Of a DNA stretch of 37,775 nucleotides, positions 12,076 through 20,252 are shown piece by piece. Each line of letters starts with the position of its first letter. Position 1 is the first letter of the stretch. Both the position numbers and the translations under genes were made by a program. The notes under the pieces were generated by a model. That model was not told where the DNA came from, did no database searches, and was given only the letters and a program-made list of their open reading frames with translations. The stretch is from a virus: IMG/VR virus record IMGVR_UViG_3300044952_000207, positions 1 to 37,775 of that record; one strand, 5' to 3'.

Positions 12076-14634
12076 TTATGCTCCTACAACTGCGATTGGG
12101 AGTTTTCCGTTTATAGATGTCGTCGCCGTGCTTATTGTGGTAACGAGGCCTTTTATCGCCTCAAGCAATCCGCTCACGCCCGACTTCGCGGACACATCAA
12201 GCTCGATGCCGTCTTTGATAGAATCTCGAAGACCAGTAACGGACTTTTCTGCGTCCAATGTTGCTTCGACTTTTGAAAATGCAGTATCAGTTGATTTTTT
12301 GGCCTCGTCGTGGTTAATCACAAGATCTGCTTTCATTGGGTTTCCCCCAAAGAATTTGACTAAATTCAAGATATCCGCTTGACCCTTTTCGGAATCAATC
12401 GGACTTTTAGCAAGATCAGTTTTTATTTCGTTCATGTATTTTACAACGGCCCGAATTTGCTCTTCTCCTGTTTGTCCGATTTTGTCCAAGTTGAGCAATT
12501 TAACAAGATCCGGAAAGCTTTTTTGGGCAAGATCAGTTCCAAGCATTTTATCCATAACCCTTAACTCGTCTGTTGCGGCCTTTGCAGTATTTGCCGCCTT
12601 GTCTAAGGCTTTAATCTCCTTCATCTTCGCCAGCGTATCCGCAAAACCAGTTGCAGATGCAAGGCTCAGATGCAATTTTTTTGCATTCTCTGCCGCCTTG
12701 AAAAACAACTGATTCCCGTCTTTGTCGTATTGCTTAATGTTTGCCGAGTTGTTTGCGGCGATTGCCAGGTTGGTCGCAAACAATGCGGCCTGTTCGTTAT
12801 CGAACCCCGCCGCCAAGGCTTTCTGCACGTCTTCAGCATACTTTTTACTAGCCTGCAAAGCTGTGACACGCTCTGTATCGCCAGCGGCTTGCGCCTCGGC
12901 GATTTCAAGCTGAAATTTCAGTTCGCCCTGCTTTAATTTATTTGCCGCTTCTTGGTCTGCAGTTTTCTTTGCGTTAGCCTTCTCTTGGTCTTCTTGAAAT
13001 TTCTTGTGATCTTGAAAATACTTTCTCGCCTCTTGTTCGGCCTTTGCGTCTTCCTTTGCTTGATCAGAAATCGCGGCAGTTGTTTCCTTCGTCGATTTGG
13101 TAATGCCTTGTTGCAAGCGGTCAATTTCCTTTTGATGCTCCTCTATTCCTGTAAATAGAGGCGGGACGCCAGCCATATTTTCCTTGAAACTTTCAGGGAG
13201 TGCTTTTCCTGTCTCCGTAAATTGTTTAGCAATTCTGCCTCCAGCTCCCTTTAACCCTTCTTCAGCAATTTTTGCTGTTTCTGTCGCTTGTCCCGCCATT
13301 TCTCTTAAAGAAGCAGCGATCCCTCGCGTCAAATAGCTCCCGTCAAATGCCTTTGCAAGCCCGCTCATAATGCTTGCGCCAGCTTTATTGGCTAAAAGAT
13401 CAAAAGACATTAATAGGGTTTGAGCAAGTGCCCCAGATGAATTAAATATTTTAGCCGCAAATTCTCCAGCCGTCTGGAATGCGGCAACCATGCTCGCATA
13501 AATACTATTCCCTGTTTCCTTGAATTGGATCTGGATCGCCTGTGCTACGATTTTCAATGCGGTCATCATATCGCCAGCATCAATGGCATCCACGGCGGCT
13601 TGGAATCCCTTCATTCCTTCTCCTGCCCCCGTAAAAAAGCCAGCAAGTTGTTGGCCTAGCTTTGCCGCATCAATGCGAGTTAATCCCGTTGTTAGCGCAT
13701 CCAATGCCGGCTTCACTTTGTCGATAATTCCAGCCGCAAATTCAACGAATTTTCCACTTATAATAACAACCGCGTCAGATATCCGATCAAATTGCTTTGC
13801 ACCTTCTTTCATTATTTGCGGAAGCGTTCCTAGTTGAGACTTAGCCGTTTCAATCTCGCCATCCATGTCGGCAAACATTTGATTCAACGCACCGCCAGAT
13901 TTACCAAATATCTCCATTGAGACGGCGGCACGCTCTGCAGGATCGGGAATTGTTGCAATAGCCTTTCCGATGGCTTGCAGTTGTTGATCTGGAGATAGTT
14001 TCTGAAGTTCTGAAAGTGGGATGCCTAATTGAGTAAACGCATCAGCGGCCTTGCTGCTCCCATCGCCAGCATCAACAATCGCCTTTTGCATCTTGTTGAT
14101 AATTGGGCCAAGTGAATCGGCTCCGATTCCTGTATTTTGAAATGCTCTTTCTAGGAGCATTACCTTATCGACAGCAATGCCTGTGCGGTCTGAAAGCTCT
14201 GCAAGCCTGCCACCCATATTCAAAGCGTCTCCGAAGCTCTGCACGGTCTTCTGTGCAACCGCAAATGCGGCGTCAATCGCCGCTGTTCCAAGTTTAACTG
14301 CTGCGCCTGCAATTCCTGCGCCTATAGCTATTTCGCCAAATCCCGTTTTACCCTTTTTCCCAGCGTCTTCGGCTTTATCTCCAGCCGTCTTCATGTCTTT
14401 GCCTAGCTCATCCACCTTTGGCGATGTCGCGGTGGACGAATCCCCGATGGCCTTGATGTTTTTCTCCATCGTCGTAACCTGTCCGATGCGTTTCATCGTG
14501 CTTTCAAGTTCGGTCATGGAAAGCTCGCCGCTCGATACCTTGCCCTTCAGCTGGGTAAGCTCGTCTTGAACGGCCTTGAGTGTCTTCTCAAGTCCTGTGT
14601 CGGTTGCGCCAAATTCTACGGTTACGTCTGCCAT
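12076..14634 (-). CDS. Tape measure protein
   Basis: 852 residues. The N-terminal about 90 residues are helical and heptad-like (LEKTLKAVQDELTQLKGKVS), then Gly/Ala-rich membrane-like helices (FGEIAIGAGIAGAAVKLG and AGIIDKV regions), and about residues 500-600 form a long Lys/Glu/Ala coiled coil (AKEDAKAEQEARKYF). This is the classic make-up of a siphovirus tape measure, which sets tail length and is ejected with DNA. At roughly 0.15 nm per residue the tail would be near 125 nm. It follows the chaperone genes, as expected. No lysozyme or peptidase insert seen. Confidence 0.9.
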   Translation of the reverse strand: MADVTVEFGATDTGLEKTLKAVQDELTQLKGKVSSGELSMTELESTMKRIGQVTTMEKNIKAIGDSSTATSPKVDELGKDMKTAGDKAEDAGKKGKTGFGEIAIGAGIAGAAVKLGTAAIDAAFAVAQKTVQSFGDALNMGGRLAELSDRTGIAVDKVMLLERAFQNTGIGADSLGPIINKMQKAIVDAGDGSSKAADAFTQLGIPLSELQKLSPDQQLQAIGKAIATIPDPAERAAVSMEIFGKSGGALNQMFADMDGEIETAKSQLGTLPQIMKEGAKQFDRISDAVVIISGKFVEFAAGIIDKVKPALDALTTGLTRIDAAKLGQQLAGFFTGAGEGMKGFQAAVDAIDAGDMMTALKIVAQAIQIQFKETGNSIYASMVAAFQTAGEFAAKIFNSSGALAQTLLMSFDLLANKAGASIMSGLAKAFDGSYLTRGIAASLREMAGQATETAKIAEEGLKGAGGRIAKQFTETGKALPESFKENMAGVPPLFTGIEEHQKEIDRLQQGITKSTKETTAAISDQAKEDAKAEQEARKYFQDHKKFQEDQEKANAKKTADQEAANKLKQGELKFQLEIAEAQAAGDTERVTALQASKKYAEDVQKALAAGFDNEQAALFATNLAIAANNSANIKQYDKDGNQLFFKAAENAKKLHLSLASATGFADTLAKMKEIKALDKAANTAKAATDELRVMDKMLGTDLAQKSFPDLVKLLNLDKIGQTGEEQIRAVVKYMNEIKTDLAKSPIDSEKGQADILNLVKFFGGNPMKADLVINHDEAKKSTDTAFSKVEATLDAEKSVTGLRDSIKDGIELDVSAKSGVSGLLEAIKGLVTTISTATTSINGKLPIAVVGA

Positions 14635-14637
14635 ATT

Positions 14638-15468
14638 CTAAGTTTCTGTAAGGGTTTTTTGTCTCTTTTTTAGGATGGTGTTCATCTGGGTTTTCATCTT
14701 TGCTACGACTACAGCAACGGCCATAGCTTGTTCACTTGCCGGAATAACAGAATTTGCCCACGGAGTTGTGTTTGTCATCACAACGCGAGGACTTTTTATG
14801 TCGGATGTCAGGTCTTGAGTTTTCCCATTTTTAAAATCCGCCGTATGACGAATTACCCAAGGAGGAATTGATGCTGTCAGTTTGCCTTTGTTGACCTTTT
14901 TAAGTTGCAAAGCACAATTCGCCCATCCCGCCTTCGCAATACCAACCTTTTTGATTGCCTTTTGAATATATTCATCAAGCGATTCTTTACTGACAAACAT
15001 TTTATCTAAAAACTTCCACCTTCCTATGTTTCGGGTTTTTGAACCAGCGGATGACATCTTTCCATTTACAAAATTCTTTTTATGAAATGCTCGCATTTCC
15101 GCTGCGGAAGCATCTGGTCGAAACATTGTTTTTTCTGTGCCGTAAGCAAACCCATCCTTACCGACAAAAAGCCTAACATTGTCGCCAGTTTTATACCAAG
15201 AATATCCATTTTCTTCAGTCATTGCTGCGCCAATAGCCCCGAAGATTCCCACTCTACGCTTTCTTCCAATGAGATCGCCCGTGATGGCATTTTCTCCAGT
15301 TTCTCTAGCCTTATTGTCATCTCCGAACGGCTGAGTCCTTCTCGCTAACTCCACGCAAAGAAGGCGAGCGTTAAGTGATACGGCGTCAGGAATCGTGACT
15401 TCGCGTATCTCCGCATAGTCCTCCATGATCTGCTCAAACTTCACACTCTCGAACTTGAATTTTGCCAT
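14638..15468 (-). CDS. Tail-region protein between chaperone and tape measure
   Basis: 276 residues, basic, starting MAKFKFESVKFEQIMEDYAE. The first part contains SLNARLLCVELARRTQPFGD, followed by a polar central region and a C-terminus rich in Lys (KMKTQMNTILKKRQKTL). Its ATG lies inside the end of the -1 frame extension of the chaperone, so the genes overlap by about 35 bases. Position suggests a tail completion or minor tail protein; the arginine- and lysine-rich ends would fit contact with DNA or acidic surfaces. No family recognised. Confidence 0.65.
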   Translation of the reverse strand: MAKFKFESVKFEQIMEDYAEIREVTIPDAVSLNARLLCVELARRTQPFGDDNKARETGENAITGDLIGRKRRVGIFGAIGAAMTEENGYSWYKTGDNVRLFVGKDGFAYGTEKTMFRPDASAAEMRAFHKKNFVNGKMSSAGSKTRNIGRWKFLDKMFVSKESLDEYIQKAIKKVGIAKAGWANCALQLKKVNKGKLTASIPPWVIRHTADFKNGKTQDLTSDIKSPRVVMTNTTPWANSVIPASEQAMAVAVVVAKMKTQMNTILKKRQKTLTET

Positions 15469-15685
15469 ATTTTGCGAGGGTATCTTCTATGGTGGCGAGA
15501 GCGTCAACATCTACGGAAGCGTTGTTGCGCGACCAAGGACGGTGGATGCCGTTCGTGTAGTCGTCGGCTTGGAGTAACTGCAACCCTGCCGCGAACGGGA
15601 GTTCTTCCAGGATGTGAACGAAGCCCCAGCCGGTCAGCTTAACGAGTCGAAAGACGTAAGCTGCGAGCCAGTTGGGGCTATTTAG
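15434..15685 (-). CDS. Tail assembly chaperone, -1 frameshift extension (GT-like part)
   Basis: An open frame of 83 codons with no start codon, in the -1 frame of the upstream chaperone. It begins by re-reading base 15685 at the slippery site and reads LNSPNWLAAYVFRLVKL, then GWGFVHILEELPFAAG, ending at TGA 15436-15434 inside the next gene. Fused to the 131-residue product it makes 214 residues. The Trp- and Leu-rich helical content, and its place between major tail protein and tape measure, match the T domain of G/GT tail chaperones, which binds the tape measure during tail assembly. Confidence 0.8.
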   Translation of the reverse strand, partial: LNSPNWLAAYVFRLVKLTGWGFVHILEELPFAAGLQLLQADDYTNGIHRPWSRNNASVDVDALATIEDTLAKYGKIQVRECEV

Positions 15686-15691
15686 TTTGGG
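15622..15691 (-). promoter_or_regulatory. Programmed -1 frameshift signal: slippery heptamer plus nested stems
   Basis: On the minus strand, zero frame, the last sense codons are AGC CCA AAC then TAA, giving the heptamer C CCA AAC (15691-15685). This fits X XXY YYZ exactly. Five bases further, AGCCCCA (15679-15673) pairs with TGGGGCT (15628-15622), and inside it CAGCTTA (15663-15657) pairs with TAAGCTG (15641-15635). Both stems are 7 bp without mismatch. The distance suits a stimulatory structure. Confidence 0.8.
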
Positions 15692-16077
15692 CTTCCTGAT
15701 CCGGCTTTAGATTCCGTTGCCGATGCGTTGTAAAGCTCAAAAGCGGAGTTCATCGCGTCCGACATAGAACCGACTTCGAGATGATGCGCCATGTTCTTTT
15801 CGATCCACGAATCCACGGCGTTAACGAACGTATCGCGGTCATTGACGACAGATCGGATCGAGCTTGTTGGCTCGCTGTGGAGAAACGCAAAGGCTGCTGC
15901 CTTCCAAACGAGATCCATGTTCCCGCTGAAAATCTCGTTGCGTTGCATCCAGCTAATTGTAAGCGCCGTGATCGGTCGCAAGGTGCGCCCGTTTACTTTT
16001 TTCGGCCCGTCCTCCATCGCTTGAATGCGAAGAATTTCGTCGTCTTTTACTAGGTCTGTGTTTTGTGTCTTTTTCAT
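15682..16077 (-). CDS. Tail assembly chaperone (G-like product)
   Basis: 131 residues. The centre is helical (RPITALTISWMQRNEIF, then DLVWKAAAFAFLHSEP) with a conserved-looking SSIRSVVNDRDTFVNAVDSW. The Ser/Gly-rich tail ends at TAA directly after a slippery heptamer, so most ribosomes would make this form and a fraction the 214-residue fusion. Such proteins coat the tape measure while the tail tube polymerises. The ATG overlaps the upstream stop (TAATG). Call from gene order plus frameshift architecture. Confidence 0.8.
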   Translation of the reverse strand: MKKTQNTDLVKDDEILRIQAMEDGPKKVNGRTLRPITALTISWMQRNEIFSGNMDLVWKAAAFAFLHSEPTSSIRSVVNDRDTFVNAVDSWIEKNMAHHLEVGSMSDAMNSAFELYNASATESKAGSGSPN

Positions 16078-16475
16078 TATTTTAAAAATCTTGTCATCTC
16101 TTGCTTGGTCTTGTCCGAAGCGTGCTCCGAAATGGCGATGCGTTTTCCGTTGTGCTCGATCTCGATCAAACGCGGGGTATTGCGGATGATGTCCACTAAT
16201 ACGTCGCGGTTCGCCAATGCGGCGCGGATGTAGCAGAGCGGGTTTTCTGGTTCTTTTGCTTCGAGTTCGTCGCCTTCCTTTGTCATCTGGCGATAGACTT
16301 GCGATGCGTCTTGACCCTTGTCGTTTTCGCCTTCAAACCAGAACTCGGTTGATTCCTTGCCGTCGGTGCGAACCAGTCGAGTGACCGGTGGGAAGTTCAT
16401 TTTGAAGCCCATCGTAGCGAGTGCCACAGCGGCTTTGAGGTTGATCGTGTGAAAGAATTTCTTATTGCAGTCCAT
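16077..16475 (-). CDS. Hypothetical protein between tail tube and chaperone genes
   Basis: 132 residues from the ATG at 16475, MDCNKKFFHTINLKAAVALA. A longer form from 16517 would read through the hairpin at 16480-16509, so the later start is preferred, though neither has an SD. Later parts include WFEGENDKGQDASQVYRQM and PRLIEIEHNGKRIAISEHA, a mixed alpha/beta protein. Its place suggests a chaperone-related or tail-completion role. No family recognised. Confidence 0.65.
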   Translation of the reverse strand: MDCNKKFFHTINLKAAVALATMGFKMNFPPVTRLVRTDGKESTEFWFEGENDKGQDASQVYRQMTKEGDELEAKEPENPLCYIRAALANRDVLVDIIRNTPRLIEIEHNGKRIAISEHASDKTKQEMTRFLK

Positions 16476-16479
16476 ATAT

Positions 16480-16509
16480 AAAAAGGCGGCTCCCTTTAGC
16501 CGGGGAGCC
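16480..16509 (-). terminator. Hairpin after major tail protein gene (probable weak terminator)
   Basis: On the minus strand GGCTCCC (16509-16503) and GGGAGCC (16494-16488) form a 7-bp stem with an 8-base loop, followed by GCC and five T. It lies 20 bases after the tail-tube-like gene, as another hairpin lies after the capsid gene. It would reduce expression downstream of an abundant product. Confidence 0.5.
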
Positions 16510-16528
16510 ATCGGCATGAGCCAGTTGC

Positions 16529-16894
16529 TTAGACGATCTCGGGGTATTGAGTCGCGGAAACGGTGATCGTTTTGAATGTGCCAGCGCCTGTCTTTTCGGA
16601 AACGGAATCAACGATGACTGCACCGCCAGAAACGCCATAGGAGGACGTATCGTTGGCGAGAGTTAGGACGTTGGCGAGTTCGTAGGCGACGCCGCCGTTG
16701 ATGACGCCATCAAGCGAGATCGTGGCGCTCTTGTTGAAGTACGCTACGGCAACGGTATCGCCGAGGGCGTCCATGACGGTTGCTTTGTCCGACTGAACGG
16801 AACGGGAGAAAGAATTGAGCAAAAGCCCAGTTTCTTGAAGGAGTCCGAACTCAACGCCGGACGCTACGGATGATGTGATGACGGTTGCTGGCAT
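16529..16894 (-). CDS. Major tail (tube) protein candidate
   Basis: 121 residues, compact and beta-rich (VSVDSVSEK-type strands, KSATISLDGVINGGVAYEL, GTFKTITVSATQYPEIV). It is the gene before the chaperone pair and is followed by a hairpin, as expected of a highly made tail tube subunit. It is short for a siphovirus tube protein, so a small tube or a related tail component is possible. Role inferred from gene order and composition. Confidence 0.6.
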   Translation of the reverse strand: MPATVITSSVASGVEFGLLQETGLLLNSFSRSVQSDKATVMDALGDTVAVAYFNKSATISLDGVINGGVAYELANVLTLANDTSSYGVSGGAVIVDSVSEKTGAGTFKTITVSATQYPEIV

Positions 16895-16912
16895 GATATT
16901 TTGTGAAAATTG

Positions 16913-17359
16913 TCAACTTGCGAAAAGCGCGGCGTGAACCGTGATCGTGACGGACCGTTCAAAATGCCGCTCGTTTGACGAAAGCGATACCGGCCCGTCC
17001 CGAAGGATGCCGAAAACGAAAGCGTATTGCGGACGGACTGCATTCAACTTTGTCTTGAGGCCTGTAACGTCGTGCGATACGCAGAGCACTTGCGACCATA
17101 AGTTCTCCATCGCCATTTGATCCATGTCGTCGGCCTGCACGATCAAGGCGATATCGACGCTGAACTGGAAAATGGCTGAGTCTATAATACTCTCCCGCTG
17201 CCTTGTGCATTTCACGAAGCAGGCCGGCAATGTCATCGTGCCGAAGTTCTCCGCTGCCGTCACCACCAATGCGCTCTGCATCTCTTGCTGGAGCGCAAGA
17301 ACAAAGGTATCAGTAAGCGCCTTCTCCAGCGTCAGCGTGTAAGTCGAGTCTGTTATCAT
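16913..17359 (-). CDS. Tail terminator/completion-like protein
   Basis: 148 residues starting MITDSTYTLTLEKALTDTFV. Mixed alpha/beta: an N-terminal helix, then strands (ACFVKCTRQRESI, FQFSVDIALIVQADD) and a C-terminal strand pair (RHFERSVTITVHAALF). Length, fold pattern and position immediately before the tail tube gene match gpU-like tail terminators. No SD before the ATG. Family call tentative. Confidence 0.5.
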   Translation of the reverse strand: MITDSTYTLTLEKALTDTFVLALQQEMQSALVVTAAENFGTMTLPACFVKCTRQRESIIDSAIFQFSVDIALIVQADDMDQMAMENLWSQVLCVSHDVTGLKTKLNAVRPQYAFVFGILRDGPVSLSSNERHFERSVTITVHAALFAS

Positions 17360-17361
17360 TT

Positions 17362-19932
17362 TTAAAAATATGTTGTCACAATTACAATTCCTTGACCTCC
17401 ATCGCCGCCCTTGCCTGAGAAGAAGGATGCGTTAAAATTCCCCAAGCACCCGCCACCACCGCCACCTCCGCCATACAACCCGCCATTGCCTCCACCGCCT
17501 GCGTTTTTTCCTGTATAGGCTCCGACCCCACCACTACCGCCGCCGCCTGCATGAATATATGTGCCCATGCTTGTTCCAGCTACGCCATTTGTCCCCTCAA
17601 CTCCCGACGATTGAGATTGTCCTCCAACTGGATTATTGCCTAGCACCCATTGTCCGTTTCCACCGTTAAAGAAGGATGTTGTATTTGCGCCTCCGCCGCC
17701 ACCACCACCAGCCGCAGAAATAAACGAGGATGAACCAGCCGCACCAGCCGCAGCACTCCCTCCTGCTCCACCAGCACCGGCGACATTAACATTTCTAATA
17801 CTTGCTGATCCGTTTCCTCCTGCTGCCCCAGATCCCCCCCCACCTCCACCAGCAAATACAAATGGATTTGTTGTGATCGCGCTAATTGCTCCGAAAGAAG
17901 AATCAAAGCCTGCCCCTCCTGGGATATTTTGTGAGTTTATTTGGTTCGTTGCCGTTCCACCGATTCCCTCAATTCCTACAAAGACTGGTTCAGTTGCAGA
18001 TAGAATTGTTGCTGGTATTTGCGTCCTAAAATTAAGTCCGCCTCCAGCCCCTGCACCACCACCTTGCAACCCAGCGTTAACTCGTCCACCCGCACCAGCA
18101 CCGCCTCCAGCAATACAAAAAACATCTACAGACTTTGCCCCAGTTGGTTTTGTCCAAGTGTATAAACTTGTTGCAAATCCTATTGTTGTAGCAATGTTGC
18201 GATCAGAATAATTGTATGTTGCATTTCCAGAAACGGTGATGGTTGTTCCTGAAATATTTGTAATTGTCGTTGGGATTCCACCAGATTGAGCCGGAAGAAA
18301 TGGGGCTGTAATAGCCATTCCAACAACCATGTTAGCATTACTTGCTACGGTTATTGTTGGGCTTCCAGATGTAAATGCGGTCGCTGTTGTTGTGAACAAT
18401 GTTTCGCGAGTAAAAATCTGGACGTCTGTCGTTTTTGCCTTCGCGTTGAACGTAGTCCAATCTGTTGATGAAATATATCCGCTCGTTGCAGCAGTAGCGA
18501 CCGGCATCGAGATAGTCGGAGTTGTGCCTCCGCTCGAAACAACTGGTGACGTGGCTCCGACCGATGCTACCTTTCCGCTGAGATCCGCTGAGAGTCCGCT
18601 GATTGTTCCGACGGTCAAAGTTGAGTTTGTCCAAAGCGTAGTTGCCGAGTTCCAAAGGATCGTTTGGTTGTTTTGCACCGAAGTAACCAAGACATTGTGC
18701 AATTCTTCAAGTTCAAAACCATTTTGCGGACGAATATAAAGCTGTCCGTTACCAGCATTTGCCCGTTCGACAACTCCGATAAAAACGATGTGGTCGGGTT
18801 GCGTTGGCTTAACTCGCGTAAATGTCCCTGCGGCGTTTCCAAGATAGACGGAATCTCCTTCCGCATACGGCGAGCCAAGTGAAAGCCCGTCAAGGACGCC
18901 TTGAGTAATTATGAATCCGTTCTGGTTTGCGCCAATGCTTTCGGCAACAAGGCCAATAGTTTTGGATGAGCTTGAATCAGCCACATTGGATGCCCTTTTT
19001 ACGCTTGCGCGGTTGCCTGTTGCTCCGAAAAGATAGACTACCTCGCCCTTGTTGAGCGTTGTTGCCTCTGCGTTGCGAACGTAGGCCACTAGCATTGATC
19101 CCATTTGCAACTGCACGTTGCCGCCTACAAGACCGACTTGCGGAGCGCCTTCGGTCGTGTTCCAGAACATCTTTCCGACGGCATTCGTTTCGGTCGCTGC
19201 CGTATTGAAATTGAGCGAGTCCGCAGGAACGTCTGCCAACATCGAGATCGTGCGCGAAGCGGAAAGATCGCCGCCGCCTGTCAGCCCTGTGCCTGCCGTG
19301 ATAGCCGTTATCTTGAGTGCCTTTGTATCAAGCGCACTTTGCAAGTCGGTCTGGTTTGAAAGTGTTCCGGTTATTGCTCCCCAAGATACAACTGAAAGTG
19401 GCGTGACTGCGCTCCACTCCGATCCAGTCCAACCCAAGGATTGACCCGTTATAGGTGCGGCTGTCGCGACCGAATAGCCCTGCAATTTAACAACGCTAGG
19501 CGCTGGATATGTCCCGCCAAGATCTCCCGATGCGGCGCCTGTAGGCGTGCGCGAATCGCTTAGGCGTGAGTCGGTGGTGATGACTGCTGTCCCTGAAATT
19601 GCGCTTGGTGAAATGCCGGACGATGGAGCCTTTGCATCGAGAACCGTTTGAAGATCGGTTTGGTTTGAAAGCGTGCCGGCAATGCCGCCCCAGATCGCCG
19701 ATCCACCGCCACCGCCACCCGTCACCCACTCCGTATCGTAGTCGGCGTTGGTTTTCTTCGCGAGCACTTGACCTGTAAATCCGCCCGTGACTACACCCGG
19801 CCCCACCGGCCCCGCTGGGCCTTGGCTTCCGGTTGGCCCCGCTGCGCCCGTTACCAACTCGGTGCGTAAAATTGGTTGATAATCTACTTCTGGGACTTCG
19901 CGGCCCTCGTCTTCTGGAAAGAAAATGCTCAT
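17362..19932 (-). CDS. Long glycine-rich tail fibre / receptor-binding protein with collagen-like segment
   Basis: 856 residues. After about 28 residues comes a collagen-like stretch of six Gly-X-Y triplets (29-46), then two copies of a WGxIxGTLSNQTDLQ repeat (near 81 and 184), a beta-rich middle, and from about residue 590 a glycine-rich C-terminal domain opening with YTWTKPTGAKSVDVFCIAG and ending QGIVIVTTYF. Such glycine-rich ends form polyglycine-II-like adhesin tips in phage fibres. Codon and base use shifts towards A/T in the C-terminal third, suggesting module exchange at the host-binding end. It sits between head-tail joiner and tail terminator, an unusual place for a fibre. Confidence 0.8.
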   Translation of the reverse strand: MSIFFPEDEGREVPEVDYQPILRTELVTGAAGPTGSQGPAGPVGPGVVTGGFTGQVLAKKTNADYDTEWVTGGGGGGSAIWGGIAGTLSNQTDLQTVLDAKAPSSGISPSAISGTAVITTDSRLSDSRTPTGAASGDLGGTYPAPSVVKLQGYSVATAAPITGQSLGWTGSEWSAVTPLSVVSWGAITGTLSNQTDLQSALDTKALKITAITAGTGLTGGGDLSASRTISMLADVPADSLNFNTAATETNAVGKMFWNTTEGAPQVGLVGGNVQLQMGSMLVAYVRNAEATTLNKGEVVYLFGATGNRASVKRASNVADSSSSKTIGLVAESIGANQNGFIITQGVLDGLSLGSPYAEGDSVYLGNAAGTFTRVKPTQPDHIVFIGVVERANAGNGQLYIRPQNGFELEELHNVLVTSVQNNQTILWNSATTLWTNSTLTVGTISGLSADLSGKVASVGATSPVVSSGGTTPTISMPVATAATSGYISSTDWTTFNAKAKTTDVQIFTRETLFTTTATAFTSGSPTITVASNANMVVGMAITAPFLPAQSGGIPTTITNISGTTITVSGNATYNYSDRNIATTIGFATSLYTWTKPTGAKSVDVFCIAGGGAGAGGRVNAGLQGGGAGAGGGLNFRTQIPATILSATEPVFVGIEGIGGTATNQINSQNIPGGAGFDSSFGAISAITTNPFVFAGGGGGGSGAAGGNGSASIRNVNVAGAGGAGGSAAAGAAGSSSFISAAGGGGGGGANTTSFFNGGNGQWVLGNNPVGGQSQSSGVEGTNGVAGTSMGTYIHAGGGGSGGVGAYTGKNAGGGGNGGLYGGGGGGGGCLGNFNASFFSGKGGDGGQGIVIVTTYF
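19318..19698 (-). repeat. Two in-frame copies of a WGxIxGTLSNQTDLQ fibre repeat
   Basis: Copies at about 19698-19627 and 19389-19318 encode AIWGGIAGTLSNQTDLQ and VVSWGAITGTLSNQTDLQ. They are about 103 residues apart. DNA identity is lower than protein identity, so the repeat is an old, selected one. Confidence 0.75.
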
Positions 19933-20237
19933 TTGTTAATGTCCTCAAGCGTGAAATCGACGGATACGGCGTCTTGGGAAAGCTCTGCGGACGTAACGCG
20001 AAAGCGCCTGCCGCCGATAACGAGAACGTCACCGAGTGAAATGGTCTGAACGAAAGCGTCGTAGATCGCCGTTATGGTCATGGATGCCGAGTCCATGAAT
20101 CCGCCATCCGCCAGGCTGTTGTCGCGCCGGTATGTCGTCCGGTTCGCGAGAAAGTTGCGCTCGCCGAACGTAACTGCCAATGGCAGTTCATTCATTATCG
20201 CGCTTAGGTCGTTTGTAAATATATCGAGCAGTCCCAC
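19929..20237 (-). CDS. Head-tail joining protein, gpFII-like
   Basis: 102 residues from a GTG start (GTG GGA CTG CTC). The C-terminal half has the pattern of lambda FII-type connectors: TISLGDVLVIGGRRFRVTSA followed by a short strand, comparable with a RGDTLTIGEENFWVD-like core. The N-terminal helix MGLLDIFTNDLSAIM would be the partly disordered segment. It opens the tail module after the glycosyltransferase island and overlaps the fibre gene by ATGA-like spacing. Family call by fold pattern and place. Confidence 0.55.
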   Translation of the reverse strand: MGLLDIFTNDLSAIMNELPLAVTFGERNFLANRTTYRRDNSLADGGFMDSASMTITAIYDAFVQTISLGDVLVIGGRRFRVTSAELSQDAVSVDFTLEDINK

Positions 20238-20252
20238 AAAAGGGACGATGCG

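Noticed and set aside
17636-18211. Long plus-strand frame rich in proline and alanine (191 codons)
   Set aside because: It is the antisense of the glycine-rich fibre domain; GGN codons read backwards give NCC. No RBS and no other plus-strand genes nearby.
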